Part shown: piece after piece, positions 36,663 through 45,042 of the stretch
Numbering within the stretch: the first letter of the stretch is position 1
How the letters are laid out: each line of letters begins with the position of its first letter
Source: Actinomycetes bacterium
GTDB taxonomy: Bacteria > Actinomycetota > Acidimicrobiia > Acidimicrobiales > Palsa-688
Reading direction: 5' to 3'
Assembly (NCBI GenBank): GCA_021850325.1
Contig: JAJZMF010000042.1
Location: 52,276 to 116,275 of the forward strand
DNA: 64,000 bases
Translations under genes and position numbers: made by a program
Notes under the pieces: generated by a model
What the model saw: only the letters and a program-made list of their open reading frames with translations
Database searches by the model: none
Told to the model about the DNA's origin: nothing

Positions 36663-36693
36663 CCCGAGCCGAGGGTGAAGCTGTGGGCTCGGG
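36663..36693 (+). terminator. hairpin after the PPOX gene
   Basis: CCCGAGCC and GGCTCGGG form an 8-bp stem with a 15-base loop, 10 bp after the stop at 36652. Confidence 0.4.
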
Positions 36694-36745
36694 CCCGCAC
36701 CCGCTGACACCAACGGTGGTCCGGGGCCGGCCCCCGCCGCACCGT

Positions 36746-38854
36746 CTAGGCGCGCCGGGCTGCTCCCGCAGACCGCCTGCCGGGTGCCTCCTTGGCGGCC
36801 TGCACCTTCACGGGCCGCTCCTTGGCCACCCGGGGCGACCGCCCGGCAGCGCCGTCCCGAGCCGCCGCTGAACGGGAGGCCGGCGCTTTGGCCACCGGCA
36901 CCCTCGCTGCCCGAGCGACGGGCTCGGCGGCAGCCGGGCGCCCCACTGCCTTGCCAGCCGTGGCTTTGGTGGCCGTGGCTTTGGTGGCCGTGGCTTTGGT
37001 GGCCGTGGCTTTGGTGGCCGTGGCTTTGGTGGCCGCTACCTTGACCGCCGTGGCTTTGGTGGCCGTGGCTTTGGTGGCCGCTACCTTGACCGCCGTGGCT
37101 TTGGTGGCCGTGGCTTTGGTGGCCGTGGCTTTGGTGGCCGTGGCTTTGGCCGCCGTGGCTTTGGTGGCCGCCACCTTGACCTTGGCCGCCTTTGCGGCCG
37201 TGGCCTTTGCGGCCGTGGCCTTGCTAGGCGCTGTCTTCGCAGCCGCGACCTTCGTCGCGCTGGGTGTCGTCGCAAGCTTGGCAACCGTCTTCGCGCCAAC
37301 AGCCTTGACGGCAACGGCCTTCCGGCCTACCGCCGGGCCCTCGACCGCTGCAGCCTCCTTGGCCGCAGCCCTGGTTGCTCTGGCCTTTACGGTTGGGACT
37401 TTTACGGCGGCTGCCTTATTGGCGGCTGCCTTTTTGGCTGTCGCCCTGCCCGTCGCGACAGGAACGGCCTCTGCGGCCTCTTTGCGTGCTGCAACGGCCT
37501 TTTTGGCCGCCGGGGCAGGGGCAGCAGCGGTCGCTCCTCTGGCGGCACGGGACCGCTGGGCTTCGGGAACGGCCTCATCCCCGGCGCCGCCCGCCCGCCG
37601 GGCCCGCGATGTTGCTGCGGCTTGCACCGGGGCCTGCACGCCGTCAGCCGGCCGTGCCTTGCGGGCCGCGCCCGCCGCTCCGGCGGGTGCTGCGGGGGGC
37701 ACCTCGGCGGGTGCCGCGCGGCGCCCCGTCCTGCCCCGCCGCAGGCCCGGCGCCGCCTCAACAGCCGGCGCAGACGGGCGTCCGGGCACCTCGGGCACAG
37801 CCGCCGTCACCGGGCGCCTGGCCCGGGAGCGCGACGGGCGGGACGGCGCAGCCGCTGCTGTGCCGGCTTGCCCGCTCTCCTCGCGGGCATGGATCTCGGC
37901 CTCGATCGTCTCCTCTGTCGGGGCCCCGGCCAAGTGGGCGAAGCCCGGCAGCGCCAGTTCCACCCCCCGGCGCATGGGGTCGAACGCCTGCACCACGAAG
38001 GTCGTCGGCTCGCCCCGGTGCAGTACGTCGCGGGCTGCCCTGGGCGGCGGGTCCCCCATGGCCGACAGCGGTACGTAGCAGCGCGTGCCGTCCACCACTA
38101 CGAAGGCCCCGTGGGAGGAGAACTCGTCCACCTCGCCTTGGACCTCGGAGCCCAACTGGTGGGCGGCAATGAAGGTGATGAAATTGTACGGTTCGTTGAC
38201 CGGCTCGGCGGGCACGCCGCGCCCCCGGCGGCGCCGGCGGCGCTTGCCCGCCCCCTCGCCCGGCTCGACAGCCTCTTCGACCGCTTCGGCGATGGCCCGC
38301 TGCAGCTTGCGCTCACCGGTACGGTGGCGGGAACGCTCCGCCGCCACGAGCCCGCTCTCGGGCTCGGCATCCCCCGGCTTCTCATCGGCCCGCCGACGCC
38401 TCTTCGCCTCTTTCACCGCTTCCCGGCTCTTGGGGCCCCGGACCGGGCTGCGAGGCGTGAATATCCAACCCACACCGGGTACCGGTTTGCCCCCGATGAG
38501 GCGGCCCCGGTCGAAGAGCCACTCGTACTCGCCGTGGAACTCCTGGAAGGAGTCGTTGGAGAGCACCACGGCGCCCGTCTTGTCCGCCACACGCAGCAAG
38601 AAGGCGTCTCCCCGCCCGATGGCCCCGGCAGGCGGGGACACTATGTCGGCGTCCAGTTCCGCCTGCTCGAACATCTCCCGCTCCTCGGCGGGGATGCGGT
38701 GGCCGAACGTGGCGTCCACGACCACGGTGACGACGTCGTCGGGGTTTTCCGCCAGGAACTCCCGGACCGCCTGGTCCAAACGTTTGAGGCTGGGGAGCGA
38801 ACTGCCTTCTGTGGCGATGTTGGAGCCGTCCACGACAACGTGACGAGCTGGCAT
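36746..38854 (-). CDS. NYN/PIN-like ribonuclease with S1 domain and histone-H1-like tail
   Basis: 702 residues from ATG 38854 with AGGAGA upstream. N-terminal NYN (Zc3h12a-like) nuclease domain, about 1-145: acidic residues in VVVDGSNIAT, VTVVVDATFG and VLSNDSFQEF. A basic stretch (KRRRRADEK; GKRRRRRRGRG) leads to an S1-like RNA-binding barrel (about 225-300: EVQGEVDEFSSHGAFVVVDG, YVPLSAM). The last half is low-complexity Ala/Lys/Thr, including pentad repeats such as KATAT, like the tails of actinobacterial nucleoid proteins. Predicted cytoplasmic RNase tethered to nucleic acid; target unknown. Confidence 0.82.
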   Translation of the reverse strand: MPARHVVVDGSNIATEGSSLPSLKRLDQAVREFLAENPDDVVTVVVDATFGHRIPAEEREMFEQAELDADIVSPPAGAIGRGDAFLLRVADKTGAVVLSNDSFQEFHGEYEWLFDRGRLIGGKPVPGVGWIFTPRSPVRGPKSREAVKEAKRRRRADEKPGDAEPESGLVAAERSRHRTGERKLQRAIAEAVEEAVEPGEGAGKRRRRRRGRGVPAEPVNEPYNFITFIAAHQLGSEVQGEVDEFSSHGAFVVVDGTRCYVPLSAMGDPPPRAARDVLHRGEPTTFVVQAFDPMRRGVELALPGFAHLAGAPTEETIEAEIHAREESGQAGTAAAAPSRPSRSRARRPVTAAVPEVPGRPSAPAVEAAPGLRRGRTGRRAAPAEVPPAAPAGAAGAARKARPADGVQAPVQAAATSRARRAGGAGDEAVPEAQRSRAARGATAAAPAPAAKKAVAARKEAAEAVPVATGRATAKKAAANKAAAVKVPTVKARATRAAAKEAAAVEGPAVGRKAVAVKAVGAKTVAKLATTPSATKVAAAKTAPSKATAAKATAAKAAKVKVAATKATAAKATATKATATKATATKATAVKVAATKATATKATAVKVAATKATATKATATKATATKATATKATAGKAVGRPAAAEPVARAARVPVAKAPASRSAAARDGAAGRSPRVAKERPVKVQAAKEAPGRRSAGAARRA
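36961..37170 (-). repeat. 15-bp tandem repeat encoding the Lys/Ala/Thr tail
   Basis: Eleven exact copies of TGGCTTTGGTGGCCG (plus strand) interrupted by variants of the form CTACCTTGACCGCCG. The unit is a multiple of three, so copy change shortens or lengthens the ATKAT pentad tail without a frameshift. Confidence 0.9.
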
Positions 38855-39196
38855 TGGTCTCCTGTTAGGTATCGGTATTGCGGCCCTTTCCCGGCAAAGG
38901 CGCGCAGGGCAGCCTTTGGCCGAGGCCGGTGGCCGCGGGACAGGGCCCCTGAGGCTCACCGCAACCGGCCAGGCCTCCCCGCGGAGGCCTGCACGGTGCA
39001 GTCGGGCCGGCAGGCACCTGCACCCACTCCCCAACAGTCTGCCATCCCAGCGGGCGATGGTGGCGCATCCCCGGCCGCGACCATGCCTGTCGCGCCCGGG
39101 AGCCCAAGGCCAGGGCCCGGGCCGGGTACCCCGGGAGGCCTCGCACAGAGGGGCCGGGACCGGGCTGGGCCGGCCCTCCGCAGGCGCTCCGCGCGC

Positions 39197-42100
39197 TCAG
39201 GCCCCGAGCGCCCGTTCGATGAGGTCCTCCTGCTCGAGGTCGTGGACGGTATGGCTGCCCGTGGCCGGGGCGCCGGAAGCGGCACGGCTGACCGTGGCGA
39301 AGGACCGGCCGGCAAGCAGCGGCTCGACGAGCTCGGAGACGAACTGCCGGGCGCCCATGTTGGCCGGCTCCTCCTGCGCCCATACAACCTGCTCAGCAGC
39401 ACTGTAGCGGGCCAGCACCCGGGCCAGCTGCTCGGCTGGCCAGGGGTAGAGCTGCTCGAGGCGGACCACAGCCACATGGCCCAGGTCCCGCTCCGAGCGG
39501 GCGCCCATGAGATCCAGGGCCACCTTGCCGCTGGCCAGTACCACCCGACGGGTGCGCGGGGCGTCCGCCACGGGGTCGTCGAGCACCTCGCCGAAGGACC
39601 CGGCCGAGAGCTCCTCCACCGGGCTGTAAGCCTCCCGCCCCCGCAGGTACCGCTTGGGGGTGAAAAGCACCAGCGGCTTGGCGAGCGGGCTGTACACCTG
39701 ACGCCGCAGCACGTGGAACAATTGAGCCGCCGTCGTGACATTTGCCACACGGATATTGTCGTCTGCGCAGAGGGTCAGGAAGCGCTCGATGCGTGCCGAC
39801 GAGTGCTCGGACCCCTGGCCCTCGTAGCCGTGCGGCAGGAGCAGGACGAGCCGGGAGCGCTGCTCCCACTTGACCTCCGACGCCACCAGGAACTGGTCGA
39901 TGACAACCTGGGCACCGTTCACGAAGTCGCCGAACTGGGCTTCCCAGGCCACGAGGCCCTGCGGGGCAAAAAGGGAGTAGCCGTACTCGAAGCCGAGCGC
40001 AGCGTACTCGGAGAGCAGCGAGTCGTAGACGTAGAAGTGCCCGGCGCCCACCTGGCGCGAGGCCATCCCGGCCAGGGGGACGTGCTCGTGCCCGGTGCGG
40101 TAGTCGACGTACACGGCGTTGCGGTGGCCGAAGGTGCCCCGGCGGGTGTCCTGCCCGCACAGGCGGACATCGCGGCCCTCCAGTAGCAGGGTGCCGTAGG
40201 CGAGGGCCTCCCCGAGCGCCCAGTCGACCTGTCCCGAGGCCCACAACTTGCCCCGGGCGTCCAGCACCCTGGCGATCTTGGGGTGCAGGGTGCAGCCCTC
40301 GGGCGCCGTGGTGACGGCTTCGGCCACCTGCGCCAGGACCCCGGCTGCAGCAGCCGTCTCCACCGGGAGCGGGGCAGGGCTGGGAGCGGGCGGGGGTGGG
40401 AGCTCGGTGAGCTGTGGCGGTGCCGATGCCCGGGTCTCGTCCAGAGCCGCCTGGAGACGGCGTGAGAAGTCGGCCAGGGCCTCCTCGGCCTCCTCCAGCG
40501 TGATGTCGCCCCGCCGCACCAGGGCCTCGGTGTAGAGCTTGCGTACGCTGCGGTGGTCCTTGATGAGCTGGTAGAGCAGGGGCTGGGTGAGGGACGGGTC
40601 GTCCTGCTCGTTGTGGCCGTAGCGCCGGTAGCACACCATGTCGATCACCACGTCCTTGTGGAACTCCTGGCGGAAGTCCAGGGCCAGGCGGGCCACCCGG
40701 ACGCAGGCCTCGGGGTCGTCCCCGTTGACGTGGAAGATCGGTGCCTGGACCATCTTGGCCACATCGGTGGCATAGACCGACGAACGGGCCGACTCCGGGT
40801 TGGTGGTGAAACCGAGCTGGTTGTTGATCACCAGGTGGACGGTGCCGCCGGTCTCGTAAGCGGCCAGCGCCGACATGTTGAGCAGTTCGGCCACGACACC
40901 CTGGCCGGCGAAGGCCGCGTCGCCGTGCACGAGCACCGGCAGCACGAGCTGGCCGGCACTGCCCTCCTGCTCCCCCAGCACGTCCTGCAGGGCGCGGGCC
41001 ATGCCCTCGACCACGGGGCCGACCGCCTCCAGGTGGGAGGGGTTGGACGCCAGGGCCACGTCGAGCTGGTTGCCGGCCCGGGAGGCGAAGGTGCCCCTGA
41101 AGCCCTTGTGGTACTTGACGTCACCCGAGCCCTGCACGCTCGTGGGGTCGAGGTTGCCCTCGAACTCGTCGAACAGCTCCTGGTAGCTCTTGCCCACGAT
41201 GTTGATCAGCACGTTGAGCCGGCCACGGTGCGCCATGCCGACCACCGCGTGCAGATGGCCCTCGTCGGCGGCATGGCCGAGAAGGGCGTCGAGCAGCGCG
41301 ATGGCCGACTCGGCCCCCTCGAGGCCGAAGCGCTTCTGGCCGATGTACTTGGTGTCGAGGAACCTCTCGAGGGCCTCGGCGGCATTGAGCCGGGACAGGA
41401 TGTGGCGGTGCTCGTCCGGCCCGAGAGCCGTCGGGGCGCCCTCGACGTGGTCCTGGATCCACCGCTTCTGCTTGGGCTCCATGATGTGCATGTACTCGAC
41501 GCCCACGGTCCGGCAGTAGGCATCGCGCAGGAGCGAGAGGATGTCCCCCAGGCGCATCCTGTCCCGACCGCCGAGGTCCTTGGTCAGGAACTCGCGGTCG
41601 AGGTCCCACAGCGACAGGCCGTAGGTGCCAGGGTCGAGCTCGGCGTGCATGTGCGGCTCGGTCCAGTCCAGTGGGTCGAGGTGCGCGATCAGGTGGCCCC
41701 TCACCCGGTAGGCGTTGACGAGCCGGTCGACCTGTTGCTGCTTCTCCACCTGGGTCGTGGCCCGCTCGAAGGGGTCGTTGACGTCCCGGCGGTAGCTCAC
41801 GGGCTCGTAGGGCACGCCCATGGCCCGGAACACCGTCTCGTAGAACCCGTCCTCCCCGAGCAGGTAACGGTGGGCCCACTGCAGGAAGAGGCCCGACTCG
41901 GCGCCCTGGATGACCCGGTGGTCGTAGGTGGAGGTGATGGCCACCACCTTGGACACCCCGAGAGCGGCCATCTGCCGGGGGTCCGCTCCCTGCCACTCAG
42001 CCGGGAAGCCGATGGCACCGACGCCGATGATCGCGCCCTGTCCGGCCATGAGGCGGGGAACGGACTGGACCGTGCCCAGGGTGCCCGGGTTGGTGAGGGT

Positions 42101-42961
42101 GACGGTCGCCCCCGAGAAGTCGGCCACCTCGGCCTTACCGGCACGCACCTTGCGAACGATCTCCTCGTAGGCCTGCCAGAAACCGCGGAAGTCCAACGTG
42201 TCGGCCAGCTTTATCACCGGCACGGTCAGCGACCGGCTCCCGTCGGGGCGCTCCAGGTCGACGGCGATGCCCAGGTTGACATGGGCCGGCCTGAACACCG
42301 CAGGGCCCTTGCCGTCGGGGGCCTCGGCGTAGCTCGCATTGAGGGCCGGGACAGCCTTCAGCGCCTGTACCACGGCCCAACCGATGAGGTGTGTGAACGA
42401 GACTTTGCCCGCCGTGCCCGCCCGCACGAGCTGGTTGTTGAGCATCAGGCGGTTGACCTCGAGCAGCTTCGCGGGCACCACCCTGAAGCTCGTGGCCGTG
42501 GGCACGGCCAGGCTGGTCGTCATGTTGGCCACGACGCGGGCGGGGGCGCCGCGCAAGGGAACTGTCTGGCCCTCCTGGGCTGCGGCGCCGGTGGTGGGCG
42601 CCCGGCCCCCTGCGGCCTGGCCCGTCGCAGGAGCGGGCCCGGTGGTGGGCGACGCGCCGTTGGCAGGCGCTCCACCCGGCGTCCCGTGGCCGTCGGCCGC
42701 CACTGCGCCCCCGGCCCCCAGGGGCCCCTCCTCGGTAGCGGTCGTGCTGCGCGCCCGGGCGGCCTCCACCACGCCCTGGCCCTCGGTCGCCAGCACGACC
42801 GGCCGGGCCAGGTTGGCCCCCCCGGGTTTGTAGCCCCGGAAGAAATCACGCCAGCTCTCACTGACGGACTCGGGGTCCCGGCGGAACTGTTCGAACATTT
42901 CGTCCACGAGCCAGGCGTTCGGCCCGAGGTTCTCTGAGCGGGGAGGGGTCTGGTCAGCCAC
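39197..42961 (-). CDS. kgd: multifunctional 2-oxoglutarate metabolism enzyme (Kgd-type E1/E2 fusion)
   Basis: 1254 residues from GTG 42961, aligning the start NAWLVDEMFEQFRRDPESV with other actinobacterial members; the frame is open to 43009. An N-terminal E1-like helix and Ala/Gly-rich linker precede an E2-like acyltransferase domain without lipoyl domain (TATSFRVVPAKLLEVNRLML; HLIGWAVVQALKAVP; STYDHRVIQGAESG). Then a full E1 (ThDP) domain: GMAHRGRLNVLINIVGK, HGDAAFAGQGVVAELLNMS, INNQLGFTTNP. It decarboxylates 2-oxoglutarate in the TCA cycle, as oxoglutarate dehydrogenase component, decarboxylase or carboligase. Monocistronic; palindromes occur in its upstream region. Confidence 0.94.
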   Translation of the reverse strand: MADQTPPRSENLGPNAWLVDEMFEQFRRDPESVSESWRDFFRGYKPGGANLARPVVLATEGQGVVEAARARSTTATEEGPLGAGGAVAADGHGTPGGAPANGASPTTGPAPATGQAAGGRAPTTGAAAQEGQTVPLRGAPARVVANMTTSLAVPTATSFRVVPAKLLEVNRLMLNNQLVRAGTAGKVSFTHLIGWAVVQALKAVPALNASYAEAPDGKGPAVFRPAHVNLGIAVDLERPDGSRSLTVPVIKLADTLDFRGFWQAYEEIVRKVRAGKAEVADFSGATVTLTNPGTLGTVQSVPRLMAGQGAIIGVGAIGFPAEWQGADPRQMAALGVSKVVAITSTYDHRVIQGAESGLFLQWAHRYLLGEDGFYETVFRAMGVPYEPVSYRRDVNDPFERATTQVEKQQQVDRLVNAYRVRGHLIAHLDPLDWTEPHMHAELDPGTYGLSLWDLDREFLTKDLGGRDRMRLGDILSLLRDAYCRTVGVEYMHIMEPKQKRWIQDHVEGAPTALGPDEHRHILSRLNAAEALERFLDTKYIGQKRFGLEGAESAIALLDALLGHAADEGHLHAVVGMAHRGRLNVLINIVGKSYQELFDEFEGNLDPTSVQGSGDVKYHKGFRGTFASRAGNQLDVALASNPSHLEAVGPVVEGMARALQDVLGEQEGSAGQLVLPVLVHGDAAFAGQGVVAELLNMSALAAYETGGTVHLVINNQLGFTTNPESARSSVYATDVAKMVQAPIFHVNGDDPEACVRVARLALDFRQEFHKDVVIDMVCYRRYGHNEQDDPSLTQPLLYQLIKDHRSVRKLYTEALVRRGDITLEEAEEALADFSRRLQAALDETRASAPPQLTELPPPPAPSPAPLPVETAAAAGVLAQVAEAVTTAPEGCTLHPKIARVLDARGKLWASGQVDWALGEALAYGTLLLEGRDVRLCGQDTRRGTFGHRNAVYVDYRTGHEHVPLAGMASRQVGAGHFYVYDSLLSEYAALGFEYGYSLFAPQGLVAWEAQFGDFVNGAQVVIDQFLVASEVKWEQRSRLVLLLPHGYEGQGSEHSSARIERFLTLCADDNIRVANVTTAAQLFHVLRRQVYSPLAKPLVLFTPKRYLRGREAYSPVEELSAGSFGEVLDDPVADAPRTRRVVLASGKVALDLMGARSERDLGHVAVVRLEQLYPWPAEQLARVLARYSAAEQVVWAQEEPANMGARQFVSELVEPLLAGRSFATVSRAASGAPATGSHTVHDLEQEDLIERALGA

Positions 42962-43004
42962 AGCGAGTGACAGCCTAGTGCTGCCCACCAGCCACCGGCC
43001 CGGA

Positions 43005-43031
43005 GCCACGCGTGGCGGCCCGGGCCACGCG
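43005..43031. promoter_or_regulatory. palindrome and inverted repeat upstream of kgd
   Basis: GCCACGCGTGGC (43005-43016) is a perfect 12-bp palindrome, and its right half pairs again with GCCACGCG at 43024-43031. The cluster lies 44-70 bp upstream of the kgd GTG and about 50 bp upstream of the divergent small gene. Operator or attenuator candidate. Confidence 0.35.
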
Positions 43032-43079
43032 CGCCGCCCCGGGCCTCAGGTCAGCCCTGCGCCCCGCCGATATGAGGAC

Positions 43080-43313
43080 GTGAGCATTGTGGGCCAGCTG
43101 CTAACCCAAAGCCGCGCCGTGCTGCGCCCGGTGGAGCCGGGCAGTGACGCCACCTGCGCCCACTGCCACGACCCGGTCCGCTTCGCCGCCCGCAACAAGT
43201 CCCGCCAGGTCATCGCCAACGTCTACCGGGACGGTCGGTGGGTGCGGGTAGAGCACTTCCACGAGGAGTGCTACGGCCTGGCCCGTGACCCCTACGGAGA
43301 GCCCCGGGCCTAG
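43080..43313 (+). CDS. small Cys/His zinc-binding protein of unknown function
   Basis: 77 residues from GTG 43080. A metal-site pattern is clear: CAHCHDPVRFAARN, then about 30 residues later VEHFHEECYG, giving a treble-clef-like Cys/His set. The middle is basic (NKSRQVIANVYRDGRW). It resembles small conserved actinobacterial proteins without assigned role. Divergent from kgd; its stop overlaps the convergent phosphoesterase stop by 4 bp. Confidence 0.7.
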   Translation: MSIVGQLLTQSRAVLRPVEPGSDATCAHCHDPVRFAARNKSRQVIANVYRDGRWVRVEHFHEECYGLARDPYGEPRA

Positions 43314-43888
43314 GGGCCGGTCGCGGCCGGTACGCGCTGGCCGGGCTGCGGGCCGGCCGGGCCCAGGAGGGAGCGGTGGGCCAGCGCCCAGCACACCCCG
43401 TCACCGCACATGACCTGCACCTCCCTCGCCCGGCACCTCACGGGGAGCTGGGCGGCGATGGCCTCTGCGGCGTCGGTCAGGGACGCGCCCAGGGCATAGC
43501 CCGACAGGCCCACGGTGAGATGGGGGACGATCTCGCCGAACTTGCCCCCCCAGGCCGGCGTACCGAAGTGGTCGGCCAGTTCCTCGGTCAGCTGCTGGAA
43601 GGGCTCGGCCGGGTGCGGTGCCAGCCAGAGCACGCGGTCACCGAACCAGTGCACCTCGTCCAGCGAGAACTCGAACGCCGGGTGCCGGGCCAGGATCTCG
43701 TCGAGTTCCTCCAGGTGCTGCGGCTTTATCTGCTCCGGGGGCACCCAGGGCACTACCAGGGTGATGTGCGCCGGCACCCCGGTCAGGGCCTTGGGGTCGT
43801 GTACGGCCCGCCACTGGCCCACCACCGGCTCCGCCTCCGGTACCGGTACAAAAAGGGCGCTGTGCTCGCAGTCGCTGCCGGCCGCCAA
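43310..43888 (-). CDS. 2H phosphoesterase (2'-5' RNA ligase family)
   Basis: 192 residues. Two HxT catalytic motifs, PAHITLVVPW (about residue 40) and VPHLTVGLSG (about residue 122), define the 2H family that opens cyclic 2',3' or 1'',2'' phosphates in RNA or ADP-ribose products. Length is typical. It lies downstream of the LigD-polymerase/LigC pair in the same direction after 53 bp, which may link it to end repair of nucleic acids, though the family is broad. Confidence 0.8.
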   Translation of the reverse strand: MAAGSDCEHSALFVPVPEAEPVVGQWRAVHDPKALTGVPAHITLVVPWVPPEQIKPQHLEELDEILARHPAFEFSLDEVHWFGDRVLWLAPHPAEPFQQLTEELADHFGTPAWGGKFGEIVPHLTVGLSGYALGASLTDAAEAIAAQLPVRCRAREVQVMCGDGVCWALAHRSLLGPAGPQPGQRVPAATGP

Positions 43889-43941
43889 AGGTCACACCGT
43901 CCCGTAGACGGCCGAGCCGTTGCCTGCCACGGAGCCCGAGG

Positions 43942-45042
43942 CTACCCCTGCGGTGCCGGCCCGTGCGAGCGGCTGCCACCGTCGCTCCCGGGCCCTGCTC
44001 CCGGGAGCTCCGGTCCCCCGGCCCCCGGAGCATGCCGTGCCCGGGCAGCGGACGGCCTCACCCGACGTGGCTCCCCTGGCTCCTTGGCGAAGTGCGGGGG
44101 CCAGGGGGCGTCCGCCAGCCCACGTTCCTCCACGTCGCGGCGGGCCAGCTCCAAGAGGGGCTCGAGCGAGCACGCGGTGCCGTCCGCCCCCGCCGCGGGG
44201 TCGCCCAGGCGGGCAAAGCGTCCCGGGACGGTCCGCACGGTCAGCTCGTCGGGCTCGACCGAGGCCAGCTCGTCCCAGGAGAACGGCGCGGAGACCCGGG
44301 CGTTGGGCACCGGGCGCACGGAGTAGGCCGAGGCCACGGTGCGGTCGCGGGCGTTCTGGTTGTAGTCCAGGAGGACCCGCATGCCCCTCTCCTCCTTCCA
44401 CCACTTGGAGGTCGCCAGAGCCGGTTCGCGCCGCTCCACCTCCCGGGCCAGGGCGAGAGCGGCCGTGCGCACCTCGGTGAAGCCCCAGCGCCGCTGCACG
44501 GGCACGTTGATGTGGATCCCCCGGCTCCCCGAGGTCTTGGGGAACCCGGTCAGGCCGAGCTCGCTCAGCACCTCATGGGTGCGGGCCGCCACCAGCCGCA
44601 CGTCGTCAAAACCGAGCCCGGGCATGGGGTCGAGGTCTATGCGCAGTTCGTCAGGGTGCTCCAGGTCGTCGTCCCGCACCGCCCAGGGGTTGAGGTCTAT
44701 ACAGCCCAGGTTCACGGCCCAGACGATGTGGGCCACGTCCAGCGGGCACAGCTCCTCGGCCGAGCGGCCCGAGGGGAAGGTCACCGTAGCCGTGTGCAAC
44801 CAGTCGGGGCGCGGCGAGGGGGCCCGCTTCTGGAAGAAGACCTCCCCCGTGATGCCGTCCGGGAAGCGCTTCATGACGGTGGGCCGGCGCAGGACGCCCC
44901 GCAGGGCCCCCTCCCCCACCGAGATGTAGTACCGGGCGAGCTCGAGCTTGGTAACCCCCATCTCGGGGAAGAAGACCTTGTCCGGGCGGGACAACCGCAC
45001 AGGGCGGCCGTCCACCTCGAGGACCGTGTGCTCAGTCGGCAC
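43942..45042 (-). CDS. LigD-type DNA repair polymerase/primase (stand-alone)
   Basis: 366 residues from GTG 45042. Archaeo-eukaryotic-primase-fold polymerase of bacterial end joining. Seen: LSRPDKVFFPEMGVTKLELA, FFQKRAP, the catalytic acidic pair in RIDLDPMPG, and SGSRGIHINVPV. About 60 C-terminal residues are a Gly/Pro/Arg tail. It begins 11 bp inside the ligase gene, so polymerase and ligase are separate but coupled, unlike fused mycobacterial LigD. No Ku gene in the window. Confidence 0.88.
   Translation of the reverse strand: MPTEHTVLEVDGRPVRLSRPDKVFFPEMGVTKLELARYYISVGEGALRGVLRRPTVMKRFPDGITGEVFFQKRAPSPRPDWLHTATVTFPSGRSAEELCPLDVAHIVWAVNLGCIDLNPWAVRDDDLEHPDELRIDLDPMPGLGFDDVRLVAARTHEVLSELGLTGFPKTSGSRGIHINVPVQRRWGFTEVRTAALALAREVERREPALATSKWWKEERGMRVLLDYNQNARDRTVASAYSVRPVPNARVSAPFSWDELASVEPDELTVRTVPGRFARLGDPAAGADGTACSLEPLLELARRDVEERGLADAPWPPHFAKEPGEPRRVRPSAARARHAPGAGGPELPGAGPGSDGGSRSHGPAPQG

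Noticed and set aside
36946..37170. Regular repeats as a CRISPR array or origin iterons
   Set aside because: No unique spacers; 15-bp units translate to the Lys/Ala/Thr tail of the RNase.
40553..42937. Plus-strand open frame of about 790 codons opposite kgd
   Set aside because: Shadow frame rich in Val/Gly/His without motifs; kgd is unambiguous.
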